A program made the translations under genes and the position numbers. From assembly GCA_023142175.1 (NCBI GenBank), contig JAGLJX010000195.1, positions 1 to 7,920 on the forward strand: a stretch of 7,920 nt of DNA, given 5' to 3'. Of the stretch, positions 1 through 6,925 are shown in pieces (positions within the stretch are counted from its first letter, which is position 1; the number at the start of each line of letters is the position of its first letter). Source of the DNA: Emcibacter sp. GTDB lineage: Bacteria > Pseudomonadota > Alphaproteobacteria > Sphingomonadales > Emcibacteraceae. The notes under the pieces are model-generated. The model did not search any database, was not told the DNA's origin, and was given only the letters and a program-made list of their open reading frames with translations.

Positions 1-1410
1 GGTATCACCCAGCACATCGGTGCCTATAAAGTGGAGACTGCAGGTGGGCCGGTGACTTTCCTTGATACTCCGGGTCACGCAGCATTTACATCGATGCGTT
101 CACGCGGTGCGCAAGTAACTGACATCGTTATTCTTGTTGTCGCGGCGGATGATTCCGTCATGCCGCAAACGATCGAAGCGATTGCGCATTCCAAAGCGGC
201 GAAAGTTCCGATGATTGTTGCCATTAACAAATGCGACAAACCGGGTGCAGATCCCAATAAAGTGCGTACCGAGTTGTTGCAGCACGAAGTTATCGTTGAA
301 AAAATGTCAGGCGACGTGCTGGATGTGGAAGTTTCCGCAATCAATGGCACTGGTCTGGATACGCTGCTTGAAAATATCTCGCTTCAGGCCGAACTGCTTG
401 ACCTTCGGGCTAACCCGGATCGCGCCGCATCTGGCGCGGTGATCGAGGCCCAGCTTGACGTTGGCCGTGGTCCCGTTGCCACCGTATTGGTGCAAAACGG
501 GACACTACGTCAGGGCGATATTTTTGTTGTCGGTGAGCAGTGGGGCAAAGTCCGCGCCATGATCGATGACAAGGGCGAGCGTATTGAAGAAGCTGGCCCA
601 TCTGTTCCAGTCGAAGTTCTGGGCCTGAATGGCACACCAGAAGCAGGCGATGTTCTGAACGTTGTTGATACCGAAGCACAGGCCCGCGAAATCGCAGATT
701 ACCGTGCCCACGCCGCCAAAGAAAAACGCGCCGCCGCTGGTGCGGCCACGACCCTTGAACAGTTGATGGAACGGGCAAAGGCCGACGAAGATGTCGCCGA
801 ACTGCCGGTTCTGGTTAAAACTGACGTTCAGGGTTCCGCCGAGGCAATTGTTCAGGCAATGGAAAAAATCGGCAACGAAGACGTTCGCGTTCGTGTGCTG
901 CATTCCGGTGTTGGGGCCATTACAGAATCCGATATTGGTTTGGCCGAGGCATCCGGTGCGCCGGTCATGGGCTTTAACGTTCGTGCTAATGCAACCGCGC
1001 GTAAGGTCGCAAACCAAAAGGGCGTGGAAATTCGTTATTACAGCGTGATTTATGACCTTGTGGATGACATCAAGATGGTTATGTCCGGCAAGCTGGCACC
1101 AGAATTGCGCGAAACCATATTGGGTTCCGCAGAGATTCTCGATATTTTCTCTGCCGGGAAAACCGGCAAAGCCGCTGGTTGTCTGGTGCTGGATGGTGTC
1201 ATGCGTAAAGGCGCTAAAGCCCGTCTACTCAGGGATGATGTGGTGATCTTTGAAGGTGACCTTGGGTCATTGCGTCGTTTCAAGGACGATGTGGAAGAGG
1301 TTATTTCGGGCACCGAATGCGGCATGAATTTCGCCAGCTATAACGACCTGAAAAAAGCTGACGTCATAGAATGCTACTCAGTCGAGGAAATTGAACGCTC
1401 TCTGGATTAA
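1..1410 (+). CDS. infB: Translation initiation factor IF-2, 3' part (5' end outside window)
   Basis: IF-2 is a cytoplasmic GTPase that brings initiator fMet-tRNA to the 30S subunit and promotes 50S joining. The open frame runs from base 1, so the gene starts upstream; the GTG at 31 is internal. The first residues, GITQHIGAY, are the IF-2 G2 region. DTPGH (G3) begins at base 64, NKCD (G4) at 226 and SAI (G5) at 334. The beta-barrel domain II follows ([16 protein letters not shown], about bases 457-504), then domain III (about 790-1050), and then the C-terminal fMet-tRNA-binding barrel, which ends in SGTECGMNF and a short acidic tail. The G1 P-loop and the variable N-terminal region lie outside the window. 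The 469 visible residues match the conserved core of the roughly 850-900 residue protein, with no frameshift. rbfA follows after 22 bases, as in the usual nusA-infB-rbfA operon. Confidence 0.98.
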   Translation, partial: GITQHIGAYKVETAGGPVTFLDTPGHAAFTSMRSRGAQVTDIVILVVAADDSVMPQTIEAIAHSKAAKVPMIVAINKCDKPGADPNKVRTELLQHEVIVEKMSGDVLDVEVSAINGTGLDTLLENISLQAELLDLRANPDRAASGAVIEAQLDVGRGPVATVLVQNGTLRQGDIFVVGEQWGKVRAMIDDKGERIEEAGPSVPVEVLGLNGTPEAGDVLNVVDTEAQAREIADYRAHAAKEKRAAAGAATTLEQLMERAKADEDVAELPVLVKTDVQGSAEAIVQAMEKIGNEDVRVRVLHSGVGAITESDIGLAEASGAPVMGFNVRANATARKVANQKGVEIRYYSVIYDLVDDIKMVMSGKLAPELRETILGSAEILDIFSAGKTGKAAGCLVLDGVMRKGAKARLLRDDVVIFEGDLGSLRRFKDDVEEVISGTECGMNFASYNDLKKADVIECYSVEEIERSLD

Positions 1411-1432
1411 GCGCGTAAAGCGAGGATAGGAT

Positions 1433-1843
1433 ATGTCCAAATCTCATCGTGGTGATGGAAATGATGATCGCGGCTCCAGCCACCGCTTGCTTCGGGTTGG
1501 GGAAAATCTTCGCCATGCCCTGTCGGAAATCTTTGCCCGTGGAGAAATTCGCGATCCGTCTCTTGACGGAGTGTCGGTCACAGTGACCGAGGTGCGCTGC
1601 AGTCCCGACCTGCGTAATGCTACTATTTTTGTTATGCCGCTGGGGGGCGGTAATGAAAAAGAAGTCGCGAAAGCCCTGAGCCGGAACCATAAATATATTC
1701 GCGGCCAATTGTCCCGCATGGTGTCCATGAAATATCTTCCCAAGCTGAAATTCACCAGTGACAGCAGCTTTGGTGAGGCAGGCCATATCGAAGAATTGCT
1801 TCACAGCCCCCATGTAGCCCAAGATTTAGATAAGGACGACTGA
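1433..1843 (+). CDS. rbfA: Ribosome-binding factor A
   Basis: RbfA is a small KH-like protein that binds the immature 30S subunit and assists 16S rRNA 5'-end maturation, notably during cold adaptation. The 136-residue product has the family pattern. A short charged, polar N-terminus (residues 1-15) precedes RVGENLRHALSEIFARGEIRDP. Then come the beta strand VSVTVTEVRCSPDLRNATIFV and the helix-strand part around HKYIRGQLSRMVSMKYLPKLKFTSD, where family members usually have R-x-P-x-L-x-F. The ATG start has a good ribosome-binding site, GAGG at 1422-1425, seven bases upstream. The gene lies between infB and truB, its standard position. The acidic tail (DLDKDD) is ordinary. The stop TGA at 1841-1843 is in the same frame as truB, and only one codon (GCT) separates it from the truB start, so the two are probably translationally coupled. 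Confidence 0.97.
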   Translation: MSKSHRGDGNDDRGSSHRLLRVGENLRHALSEIFARGEIRDPSLDGVSVTVTEVRCSPDLRNATIFVMPLGGGNEKEVAKALSRNHKYIRGQLSRMVSMKYLPKLKFTSDSSFGEAGHIEELLHSPHVAQDLDKDD

Positions 1844-1849
1844 GCTTTG
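1832..1849 (+). promoter_or_regulatory. Ribosome-binding site and TTG start of truB
   Basis: AAGGA at 1832-1836, inside the last codons of rbfA, lies ten bases before the TTG at 1847. The truB frame is closed by the rbfA TGA at 1841-1843. The conserved N-terminal block ([10 protein letters not shown]) begins about ten residues after the TTG and contains no ATG or GTG before Met22. TTG 1847 is therefore the only start that keeps the conserved N-terminus. Confidence 0.75.
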
Positions 1850-2755
1850 GCCCGAAAGCGCAAAGGCATTAAGCTTGATGGCTGGCTGGTTATAGACAAA
1901 CCGCTGGGCATGGGCTCGACTCAGGTGGTGGGTAAATGCCGCTGGCTGACCAAGGCGCAAAAGGTCGGGCATGGTGGCACACTCGACCCGCTCGCTACGG
2001 GTATCCTGCCCATCGCATTTGGTGAGGCGACAAAAACCATTCCTTTCATTATGGATGCCCGTAAAACCTATGAATTTACCGTGACATTCGGTGAGGCGAG
2101 GGCAACCGATGACGGGGAGGGAGAGGTGACAGAGACCAGCGATATTCGCCCGAACGAGGCGGAAATTCTGGCGGCTCTGCCTGACTTTATAGGCCGTATC
2201 ACACAGGTTCCCCCTATTTACAGCGCGGTTAAAATTGACGGCAAACGCGCCTATGACCTTGCACGGGCGGGGGTAGAAGTGAAAATAAAATCCCGCGAAG
2301 TGGATATTTTCAGCCTTGATCTTATCTCCTATGACGGGCAGCGGGCGGCCTTGCGGGTTGACTGTGGAAAGGGCACTTATGTGCGGTCTCTGGCACGGGA
2401 TTTGGCAAAAAAACTGGACACGGTGGGGTATGTTTCGGCCCTTAGGCGCACCCGCGTTGGAGCTTTTGATTTAAAGCTGTCGATTTCACTGGAAAAGCTA
2501 GAGGAATTAAGCCATAGTGCGCCGCCTGAGACATGGATTCTTCCCGTGGTGACCGTGCTGGACGACATCTTGGCACTGGCCGTTACGGAAGAGCAGGCGA
2601 AATTACTGTCCCATGGACAAAAACTTGCAGTCTCAGACCACTTAGCCCCGGGGATCATCAGGGTGATGACAGGCACGCGTCTTGTGGCGTTGTGCGAAGT
2701 TGAAATCACTCCGGAAAATACGATCATCAAACCGGTACGGGTGTTTAACATTTAA
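1847..2755 (+). CDS. truB: tRNA pseudouridine(55) synthase TruB
   Basis: TruB isomerises uridine 55 in the T-arm of nearly all tRNAs to pseudouridine and also acts as a tRNA folding chaperone. The 302-residue product is of normal length (E. coli has 314). Visible landmarks are the N-terminal [17 protein letters not shown], the catalytic motif [12 protein letters not shown] with the nucleophilic aspartate at residue 47, the substrate-loop segment [30 protein letters not shown] with Arg180, and LRRTRVGAF at residues 199-207. A short C-terminal domain of the kind typical of alphaproteobacterial TruB follows. Translation starts at TTG three bases after the rbfA stop, which suggests coupling to rbfA. 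rpsO follows after 20 bases that include a seven-T run (2756-2762) and the rpsO ribosome-binding site. I see no convincing stem before the T-run, so I do not call a terminator there. Confidence 0.97.
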   Translation: MARKRKGIKLDGWLVIDKPLGMGSTQVVGKCRWLTKAQKVGHGGTLDPLATGILPIAFGEATKTIPFIMDARKTYEFTVTFGEARATDDGEGEVTETSDIRPNEAEILAALPDFIGRITQVPPIYSAVKIDGKRAYDLARAGVEVKIKSREVDIFSLDLISYDGQRAALRVDCGKGTYVRSLARDLAKKLDTVGYVSALRRTRVGAFDLKLSISLEKLEELSHSAPPETWILPVVTVLDDILALAVTEEQAKLLSHGQKLAVSDHLAPGIIRVMTGTRLVALCEVEITPENTIIKPVRVFNI

Positions 2756-2775
2756 TTTTTTTAAAGGAGTATTCG

Positions 2776-3045
2776 ATGTCGATTACAGCTGAAAAGAAAC
2801 AGGAACTGATTAAAGAATTCGCCACTTGTGAAGGCGATACCGGTTCCCCGGAAGTACAGGTTTCCATTCTTACAACAAGAATTACTAATCTGACTGAACA
2901 TTTTAAATCTCACAAAAAAGATAATCACTCACGCCGCGGTCTATTGATGCTTGTTAACAAGCGCCGCAGCCTGTTGAGCTATCTAAGTTCAAAAGACAAT
3001 GCACGCTATCAGTCATTGATCAAGCGTCTTGGTCTTCGTAAATAA
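2776..3045 (+). CDS. rpsO: 30S ribosomal protein S15
   Basis: S15 is a primary-binding small-subunit protein that recognises the three-way junction of 16S rRNA helices 20-22 and nucleates the platform. The 89 residues equal the canonical length. DTGSPEVQV (about residues 21-29), the motif [20 protein letters not shown], and the C-terminal [14 protein letters not shown] are all family signatures. The ATG has a strong ribosome-binding site, AAAGGAG at 2763-2769, six bases upstream, in keeping with high expression. The gene ends in TAA followed directly by an in-frame TAG (3046-3048), a tandem stop. In several bacteria S15 represses its own translation by binding the leader of its mRNA. Here any such structure would have to reach back into the 3' end of truB, because the gap is only 20 bases. 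Confidence 0.98.
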   Translation: MSITAEKKQELIKEFATCEGDTGSPEVQVSILTTRITNLTEHFKSHKKDNHSRRGLLMLVNKRRSLLSYLSSKDNARYQSLIKRLGLRK

Positions 3046-3058
3046 TAGAAAATATAAG

Positions 3059-3079
3059 GCATAACCATAAGGGTTATGC
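3059..3079 (+). terminator. Hairpin after rpsO, possible partial terminator or attenuator
   Basis: GCATAACC (3059-3066) and GGTTATGC (3072-3079) form a perfect 8-bp stem with a five-base loop, 13 bases after the rpsO stop. A run of five T residues follows at 3085-3089, but five bases (GTAGG) intervene, so this is not a textbook intrinsic terminator. By analogy with E. coli, which has a leaky terminator between rpsO and pnp, it could reduce read-through or protect the rpsO 3' end. That role is inference. Confidence 0.45.
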
Positions 3080-3093
3080 GTAGGTTTTTGAAT

Positions 3094-3124
3094 GTTCTGA
3101 TCTGGGATGGGCCCGGATCAGAAC
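3094..3124 (+). promoter_or_regulatory. Long hairpin in the pnp leader, candidate autoregulatory / RNase III site
   Basis: GTTCTGATC (3094-3102) is perfectly complementary to GATCAGAAC (3116-3124). The stem continues inward with a T-G wobble (3103/3115) and GGG/CCC (3104-3106 / 3112-3114), giving 13 base pairs closed by the loop 3107-3111 (ATGGG). In E. coli the pnp leader carries a double-stranded stem that RNase III cuts, after which PNPase degrades the 5' fragment and destabilises its own message. The position and strength of this stem suit the same job, but no cleavage evidence can be read from the sequence. Confidence 0.6.
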
Positions 3125-3135
3125 GCGGAAACCGC
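3125..3135 (+). promoter_or_regulatory. Small GC hairpin directly after the pnp leader stem
   Basis: GCGG (3125-3128) pairs with CCGC (3132-3135) around an AAA loop. One more C-G pair (3124/3136) is possible if the long stem gives up its last base. It ends 29 bases before the pnp start codon and could stack coaxially on the preceding 13-bp stem. The pairing is visible; any function is inferred. Confidence 0.4.
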
Positions 3136-3164
3136 GGATAGAGATAAAGTTTAAGGTAAAATAT

Positions 3165-5291
3165 ATGTTTGAAACACATAAGAAAGAAATTAATTGGGGT
3201 GGCCGGACATTGGTTCTGGAAACCGGTCGTATAGCACGTCAGGCAAATGGTGCCGTGATGGTGACATATGGCGAAACATCCTGCATGACAGCCGTTACTG
3301 CGGCTAAGACTGCAAGAGTGGGTATCGACTTTTTCCCCCTCACCGTGAATTATCAGGAACGTGCTTATTCCGCCGGTAAAATACCGGGCGGCTTTTTCAA
3401 GCGCGAAGGGCGCCCCGGCGAAGCAGAGACATTAACCTGTCGCCTCATTGACCGCCCAATCCGCCCTTTATTTGTTAAGGGTTTTAAAAATGAAACTCAG
3501 GTTGTAGCGACTGTGATGTCTCACGATCTGGAAAATAACCCTGACATTACCGCATTGATCGGCACAAGTGCCGCTCTGACCATTTCCGGTCTGCCGTTCA
3601 TGGGCCCCATTGGTGCGGCCCGTGTCGGTTACATTGACGGCGAATATATCCTCAACCCAACTTACGAGCAGTTGGAAACATCTGAACTTGATCTGGTTGT
3701 TGCCGGAACAAGGGATGCGGTGTTGATGGTGGAATCAGAAGCCAAAGAGCTTTCTGAAGATGTCATGCTTGGCGCTGTTATGTTCGGTCACGAACAGATG
3801 CAGGTTGTTATTGACGCCATCATCGAACTTGCTGAAGTTGCTGCAAAAGAGCCAATGGTATTGCCAGAGCCGGTCGATCATTCCGCGCTTGCTGCTAAAG
3901 TAGCCAAGCTTGCCGAAGCTGATCTTCGCGCCGCTTACGGCGAAACAGTGAAACAGGTTCGTTCCACGCAGCTTGGTGAAATTAAAAACCGGGTTGTTGC
4001 TGAATTGACTGAAGCAGACGAAACTGTGGAAGCTGGTGTTGTTGGCGACCTGCTTAAAAATCTGGAAAAAAACATCGTTCGCGGTGACATCATCAAAACC
4101 AAAAAACGGATTGATGGTCGTGATCTGGATACTGTTCGTGCCATTGCATCCGAAGTGAATATCCTGCCCCGTACCCACGGTTCAGCTTTGTTCACACGTG
4201 GTGAAACACAGGCAACTGTTGTGACCACATTGGGTACTGGCGATGATGAGCAGTTCATTGACGCGCTAACCGGAACTTATAAAGAACGCTTCATGCTGCA
4301 TTATAACTTCCCACCCTATTCTGTGGGTGAAGTTGGCCGCATGATGGGCACAAGCCGTCGGGAAACCGGACATGGTAAACTGGCATGGCGCGCCTTGCGT
4401 GCGGTTCTGCCTGACCATGAAGAATTTCCTTATACCATTCGCTTGGTTTCTGAGATTACCGAATCTAACGGTTCGTCCTCTATGGCGTCTGTTTGTGGTG
4501 GATCACTTGCTCTTATGGATGCGGGTGTGCCATTGAAACGTCCGGTTTCCGGTATTGCCATGGGCCTGATTAAAGAAGGTGATGAGTATGCGGTTCTATC
4601 CGATATTCTGGGTGATGAAGACCACCTGGGCGACATGGACTTTAAAGTTGCTGGTACGAGCAAAGGCCTTACGTCCCTTCAGATGGACATCAAGATTACT
4701 GGTATTACCCGGGAAATCATGGATGTTGCTCTGAAACAGGCATCCGCGGGTCGCGCTTACATCTTGGATGAAATGAGTAACGCTCTGGCCTCTGGTCGTG
4801 AAGAAATGAGCGATCATGCACCGCGCATCGAAACCATCCAGATCAACCGCGAAAAAATCCGCGAAGTGATCGGAACCGGCGGTAAAGTTATCCGCGAAAT
4901 CTGTGAAGTGACCGGCGCTAAGGTTGACATTGAAGACGATGGTACCATCAAGGTATCCTCTTCTGATCTGTCTGCTATTGAAGCGGCTATGAAATGGATC
5001 GAAGGCATTGTAGCCGAGCCGGAAGTCGGCAAGGTTTACGAAGGTAAAGTTGTTAAAACCGTAGATTTCGGCGCCTTTGTTAATTTCCTTGGCAGTCGTG
5101 ATGGTCTGGTTCATATCAGTGAACTGGAAGATCACCGGGTCAACAAGGTTACCGATGTTCTCAGCGAGGGCGATATCATTAAAGTCAAGGTTCTTGGCAT
5201 TGATGATCGGGGCAAGGTTCGTCTGTCCCGCCGTGCTGTTGATCAGGAAACTGGTGAAGACATTCAGGAAAAAAAGGACGAAGAGGCATAA
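3165..5291 (+). CDS. pnp: Polyribonucleotide nucleotidyltransferase (PNPase)
   Basis: PNPase is a cytoplasmic homotrimer that degrades RNA 3' to 5' by phosphorolysis and can add 3' tails in the reverse reaction. It is often part of the RNase E degradosome. The 708 residues contain every domain of the family. The first RNase PH domain has the RNA-contact motif FFKREGRP at residues 77-84. A helical linker (about 150-240) and the catalytic second RNase PH domain follow; the latter has [20 protein letters not shown] and DHLGDMD, with aspartates 486 and 492 at the positions of the E. coli active-site pair. The KH domain has its GxxG loop at residues 570-573 (IGTGGK). The S1 domain (about 622-690) includes VDFGAFVNF and GLVHISEL. 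A 17-residue charged tail ends the protein. Start ATG 3165 has AAGG at 3153-3156, eight bases upstream. It follows rpsO, as in most proteobacteria, behind a structured leader. Confidence 0.98.
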   Translation: MFETHKKEINWGGRTLVLETGRIARQANGAVMVTYGETSCMTAVTAAKTARVGIDFFPLTVNYQERAYSAGKIPGGFFKREGRPGEAETLTCRLIDRPIRPLFVKGFKNETQVVATVMSHDLENNPDITALIGTSAALTISGLPFMGPIGAARVGYIDGEYILNPTYEQLETSELDLVVAGTRDAVLMVESEAKELSEDVMLGAVMFGHEQMQVVIDAIIELAEVAAKEPMVLPEPVDHSALAAKVAKLAEADLRAAYGETVKQVRSTQLGEIKNRVVAELTEADETVEAGVVGDLLKNLEKNIVRGDIIKTKKRIDGRDLDTVRAIASEVNILPRTHGSALFTRGETQATVVTTLGTGDDEQFIDALTGTYKERFMLHYNFPPYSVGEVGRMMGTSRRETGHGKLAWRALRAVLPDHEEFPYTIRLVSEITESNGSSSMASVCGGSLALMDAGVPLKRPVSGIAMGLIKEGDEYAVLSDILGDEDHLGDMDFKVAGTSKGLTSLQMDIKITGITREIMDVALKQASAGRAYILDEMSNALASGREEMSDHAPRIETIQINREKIREVIGTGGKVIREICEVTGAKVDIEDDGTIKVSSSDLSAIEAAMKWIEGIVAEPEVGKVYEGKVVKTVDFGAFVNFLGSRDGLVHISELEDHRVNKVTDVLSEGDIIKVKVLGIDDRGKVRLSRRAVDQETGEDIQEKKDEEA

Positions 5292-5312
5292 TAACCTTTT
5301 CACAATAATGTT

Positions 5313-5380
5313 GGCCGGATGGCATTGCTTTCTTGTAATGAGGGACATAACCCCCATATAAGAAACTAATACATCCGGCC
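5313..5380 (+). terminator. Long-loop inverted repeat after pnp, possible terminator
   Basis: GGCCGGATG (5313-5321) and CATCCGGCC (5372-5380) are perfect 9-bp complements separated by 50 bases and followed by CAG and TTTT (5384-5387). Pairing would close a multi-branched structure 21 bases after the pnp stop. The long loop and short T-run make it a weak intrinsic terminator; protection of the pnp 3' end from exonucleases is equally possible. The right arm can instead pair downstream: TCCGGC at 5374-5379 with GCCGGA at 5395-5400, a 6-bp stem with a 15-base loop. The two pairings exclude each other. Confidence 0.4.
5333..5362 (+). promoter_or_regulatory. Candidate sigma-70 type promoter for the oxidoreductase gene
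   Basis: TTGTAA (5333-5338) and TATAAG (5357-5362) are separated by 18 bases, close to the housekeeping -35 / -10 pattern. The expected transcription start is near 5369, just before the right arm of the inverted repeat. The message would then begin with the alternative stem 5374-5400 as its 5' leader. The match is by eye, and in this AT-rich stretch chance similarity is possible. Confidence 0.4.
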
Positions 5381-5436
5381 CAGTTTTAAAAAATGCCGGA
5401 AGACGAGGACTGGCTGTTATGTAGGGTAAGACAGTT

Positions 5437-6834
5437 ATGAGTTTACTAGAACCGTTGATTATGTCGGGGAAAGAAGTAATGCCGCTGGTAGAAGGTGGCA
5501 AGGGGATTTCCGCAACTAATGGCATGAGCGCCGGGGCGTGGGCCGCAGCGGGTGGCGTGGGCACCGTATCCTGCGTTAATGCCGACAGCTTTGATGATAA
5601 CGGCAACGTCATTCCTCAGATTTATCATGGTAAAACCCGCATAGACCGCCATAAGGAACTGGTGGATTATGCCATAGCGGGCGGCTTGACACAGGTTGAA
5701 CAGGCCCATGAGATGGCGGGCGGTAATGGCCGTATTCATATTAATGTCTTATGGGAAATGGGCGGCGCAGAAAGCATACTTGAAGGTGTATTGGACAAAG
5801 CCAAAGGCCTCGTTCATGGGGTGACCTGTGGCGCTGGTATGCCCTATAAGCTCAGCGAAATTGCCGCCAAACACGAAGTATTTTATCATCCTATTATTTC
5901 TTCTGCTCGTGCATTTGGTATCCTGTGGAAACGGGCTTACCAAAAGTATGGTGATTGGCTCGGCAGCGTGGTTTATGAAGACCCGTGGCTGGCGGGTGGT
6001 CATAATGGTCTGACCAATGCGGAAGACCCCCGCGAACCACAAGATCCTTATCCACGGGTTGCGGAACTTCGGACGATGATGAATAAATTTGGGCTCAACA
6101 ATGTTCCGATCATCATGGCAGGCGGTGTCTGGTACCTTCGGGACTGGGCAAATTGGATTAACAATCCTGAAATTGGCCCGGTGGCCTTTCAATATGGCAC
6201 AAGGCCATTGCTGACCAAGGAAAGCCCGATTCCACAAATATGGAAAGATGCCCTGACCAAGCTGAAGGAAGGTGATATTTTACTACATCGCTTCAGCCCG
6301 ACCGGATTCTATTCGTCGGCGGTGCGCAACAAATTTCTACAGGCGCTAGAGGGCCGTTCCCAGCATCAGGTAAAATTCAGTTCCAAGCAGACAGAAGAAT
6401 TTTCTGCCGAAATTCAGGCAGGAAAGCGCAAATATTTTGTTAAGCCCGAAGATAAACCAAAAGCCGACGGCTGGATAAAGTCGGGCTATAACGAAGCCAT
6501 GAAAACGCCGGATAATACGCTGGTATTCACCACGATTGCGGAATGTCAGGAAGTACGTCAGGATCAGAAAGACTGCATGGGCTGTCTAAGCCAGTGCAAA
6601 TTTTCCAACTGGTCACAAAATCCGGACACCAAATATTCCAATGGCCGTGGTGCCGACCCGCGTAGCTTCTGTATTCAGAAAACGCTTATGGATATTGCCC
6701 ACGGCGGCGCGTTGGAAAATAATCTGATGTTTGCCGGTCATTCGGCCTTTAATTTTGCCACCGACCCTTTCTTCAGCAATGGTTTTGTTCCAACCGTCAA
6801 GGAATTGTTCGATCGCATATTAACCGGCGATTAG
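5437..6834 (+). CDS. Nitronate monooxygenase-like flavin oxidoreductase with cysteine-containing tail
   Basis: The 465-residue product belongs to the 2-nitropropane dioxygenase / nitronate monooxygenase superfamily: FMN-dependent TIM barrels that oxidise alkyl nitronates or reduce other substrates with NAD(P)H. The glycine-rich start EGGKGISATNGMSAGAWAAA lies at residues 21-40. AGGHNG carries His189, which corresponds to the catalytic-base histidine of the AGGHxG motif. IMAGGVW (226-232) and GTRPL (254-258) are the expected FMN-phosphate contacts. Classical members are about 320-360 residues. This one adds a C-terminal region containing Cys370, then C380-x2-C383-x3-C387 and Cys412, which could bind a metal or Fe-S cluster (inference). 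I see no signal peptide or membrane segment. ATG 5437 has a weak ribosome-binding site (AGGG, 5423-5426). The true substrate is unknown; 'nitronate monooxygenase' is a family label. It probably has its own promoter and is followed by irr after 91 bases. Confidence 0.88.
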   Translation: MSLLEPLIMSGKEVMPLVEGGKGISATNGMSAGAWAAAGGVGTVSCVNADSFDDNGNVIPQIYHGKTRIDRHKELVDYAIAGGLTQVEQAHEMAGGNGRIHINVLWEMGGAESILEGVLDKAKGLVHGVTCGAGMPYKLSEIAAKHEVFYHPIISSARAFGILWKRAYQKYGDWLGSVVYEDPWLAGGHNGLTNAEDPREPQDPYPRVAELRTMMNKFGLNNVPIIMAGGVWYLRDWANWINNPEIGPVAFQYGTRPLLTKESPIPQIWKDALTKLKEGDILLHRFSPTGFYSSAVRNKFLQALEGRSQHQVKFSSKQTEEFSAEIQAGKRKYFVKPEDKPKADGWIKSGYNEAMKTPDNTLVFTTIAECQEVRQDQKDCMGCLSQCKFSNWSQNPDTKYSNGRGADPRSFCIQKTLMDIAHGGALENNLMFAGHSAFNFATDPFFSNGFVPTVKELFDRILTGD

Positions 6835-6860
6835 GGGCGGGCTTTATGGCTCACAGATAC

Positions 6861-6893
6861 ATTATTTTATTATTTTGAGAAATAGGATATAGT
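6861..6893 (+). promoter_or_regulatory. AT-rich region upstream of irr, possible promoter
   Basis: The 91-base gap before irr contains a clearly AT-rich block. GATATAGT at 6886-6893 offers a -10-like TATAGT (6888-6893), but the sequence 16-18 bases further upstream is only T/A-rich and poor as a -35 element. I see no clear iron-control-element palindrome (TTTAGAA-N-TTCTAAA type) or Fur box. The irr promoter probably lies here, but the exact elements are uncertain. Confidence 0.25.
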
Positions 6894-6925
6894 GGGGTTG
6901 AACTAACGAAGCTGATGGAAAGAAT

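Noticed and set aside
505..1017. A 170-codon open frame on the - strand opposite infB
   Set aside because: It is antisense to conserved IF-2 domains, its product is rich in Cys, Asn and Phe as expected of a shadow frame, and no family is recognisable.
5308..5361. A 17-codon open frame between pnp and the oxidoreductase gene, as a leader peptide
   Set aside because: There is no ribosome-binding site upstream of the ATG, and its residues (one Trp, one His, one Cys) show no run typical of attenuation peptides. I mention it only as context for the competing stems.
4596..5612. A 338-codon open frame on the - strand opposite the 3' half of pnp and the following gap
   Set aside because: It lies antisense to the highly conserved PNPase KH and S1 domains and to the start of the oxidoreductase gene, crosses two unrelated genes and a gap, and its product shows no recognisable domain.
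6835..6925. Irr or Fur operator upstream of irr
   Set aside because: The stretch is AT-rich but contains no inverted repeat of the expected type that I could find by eye.
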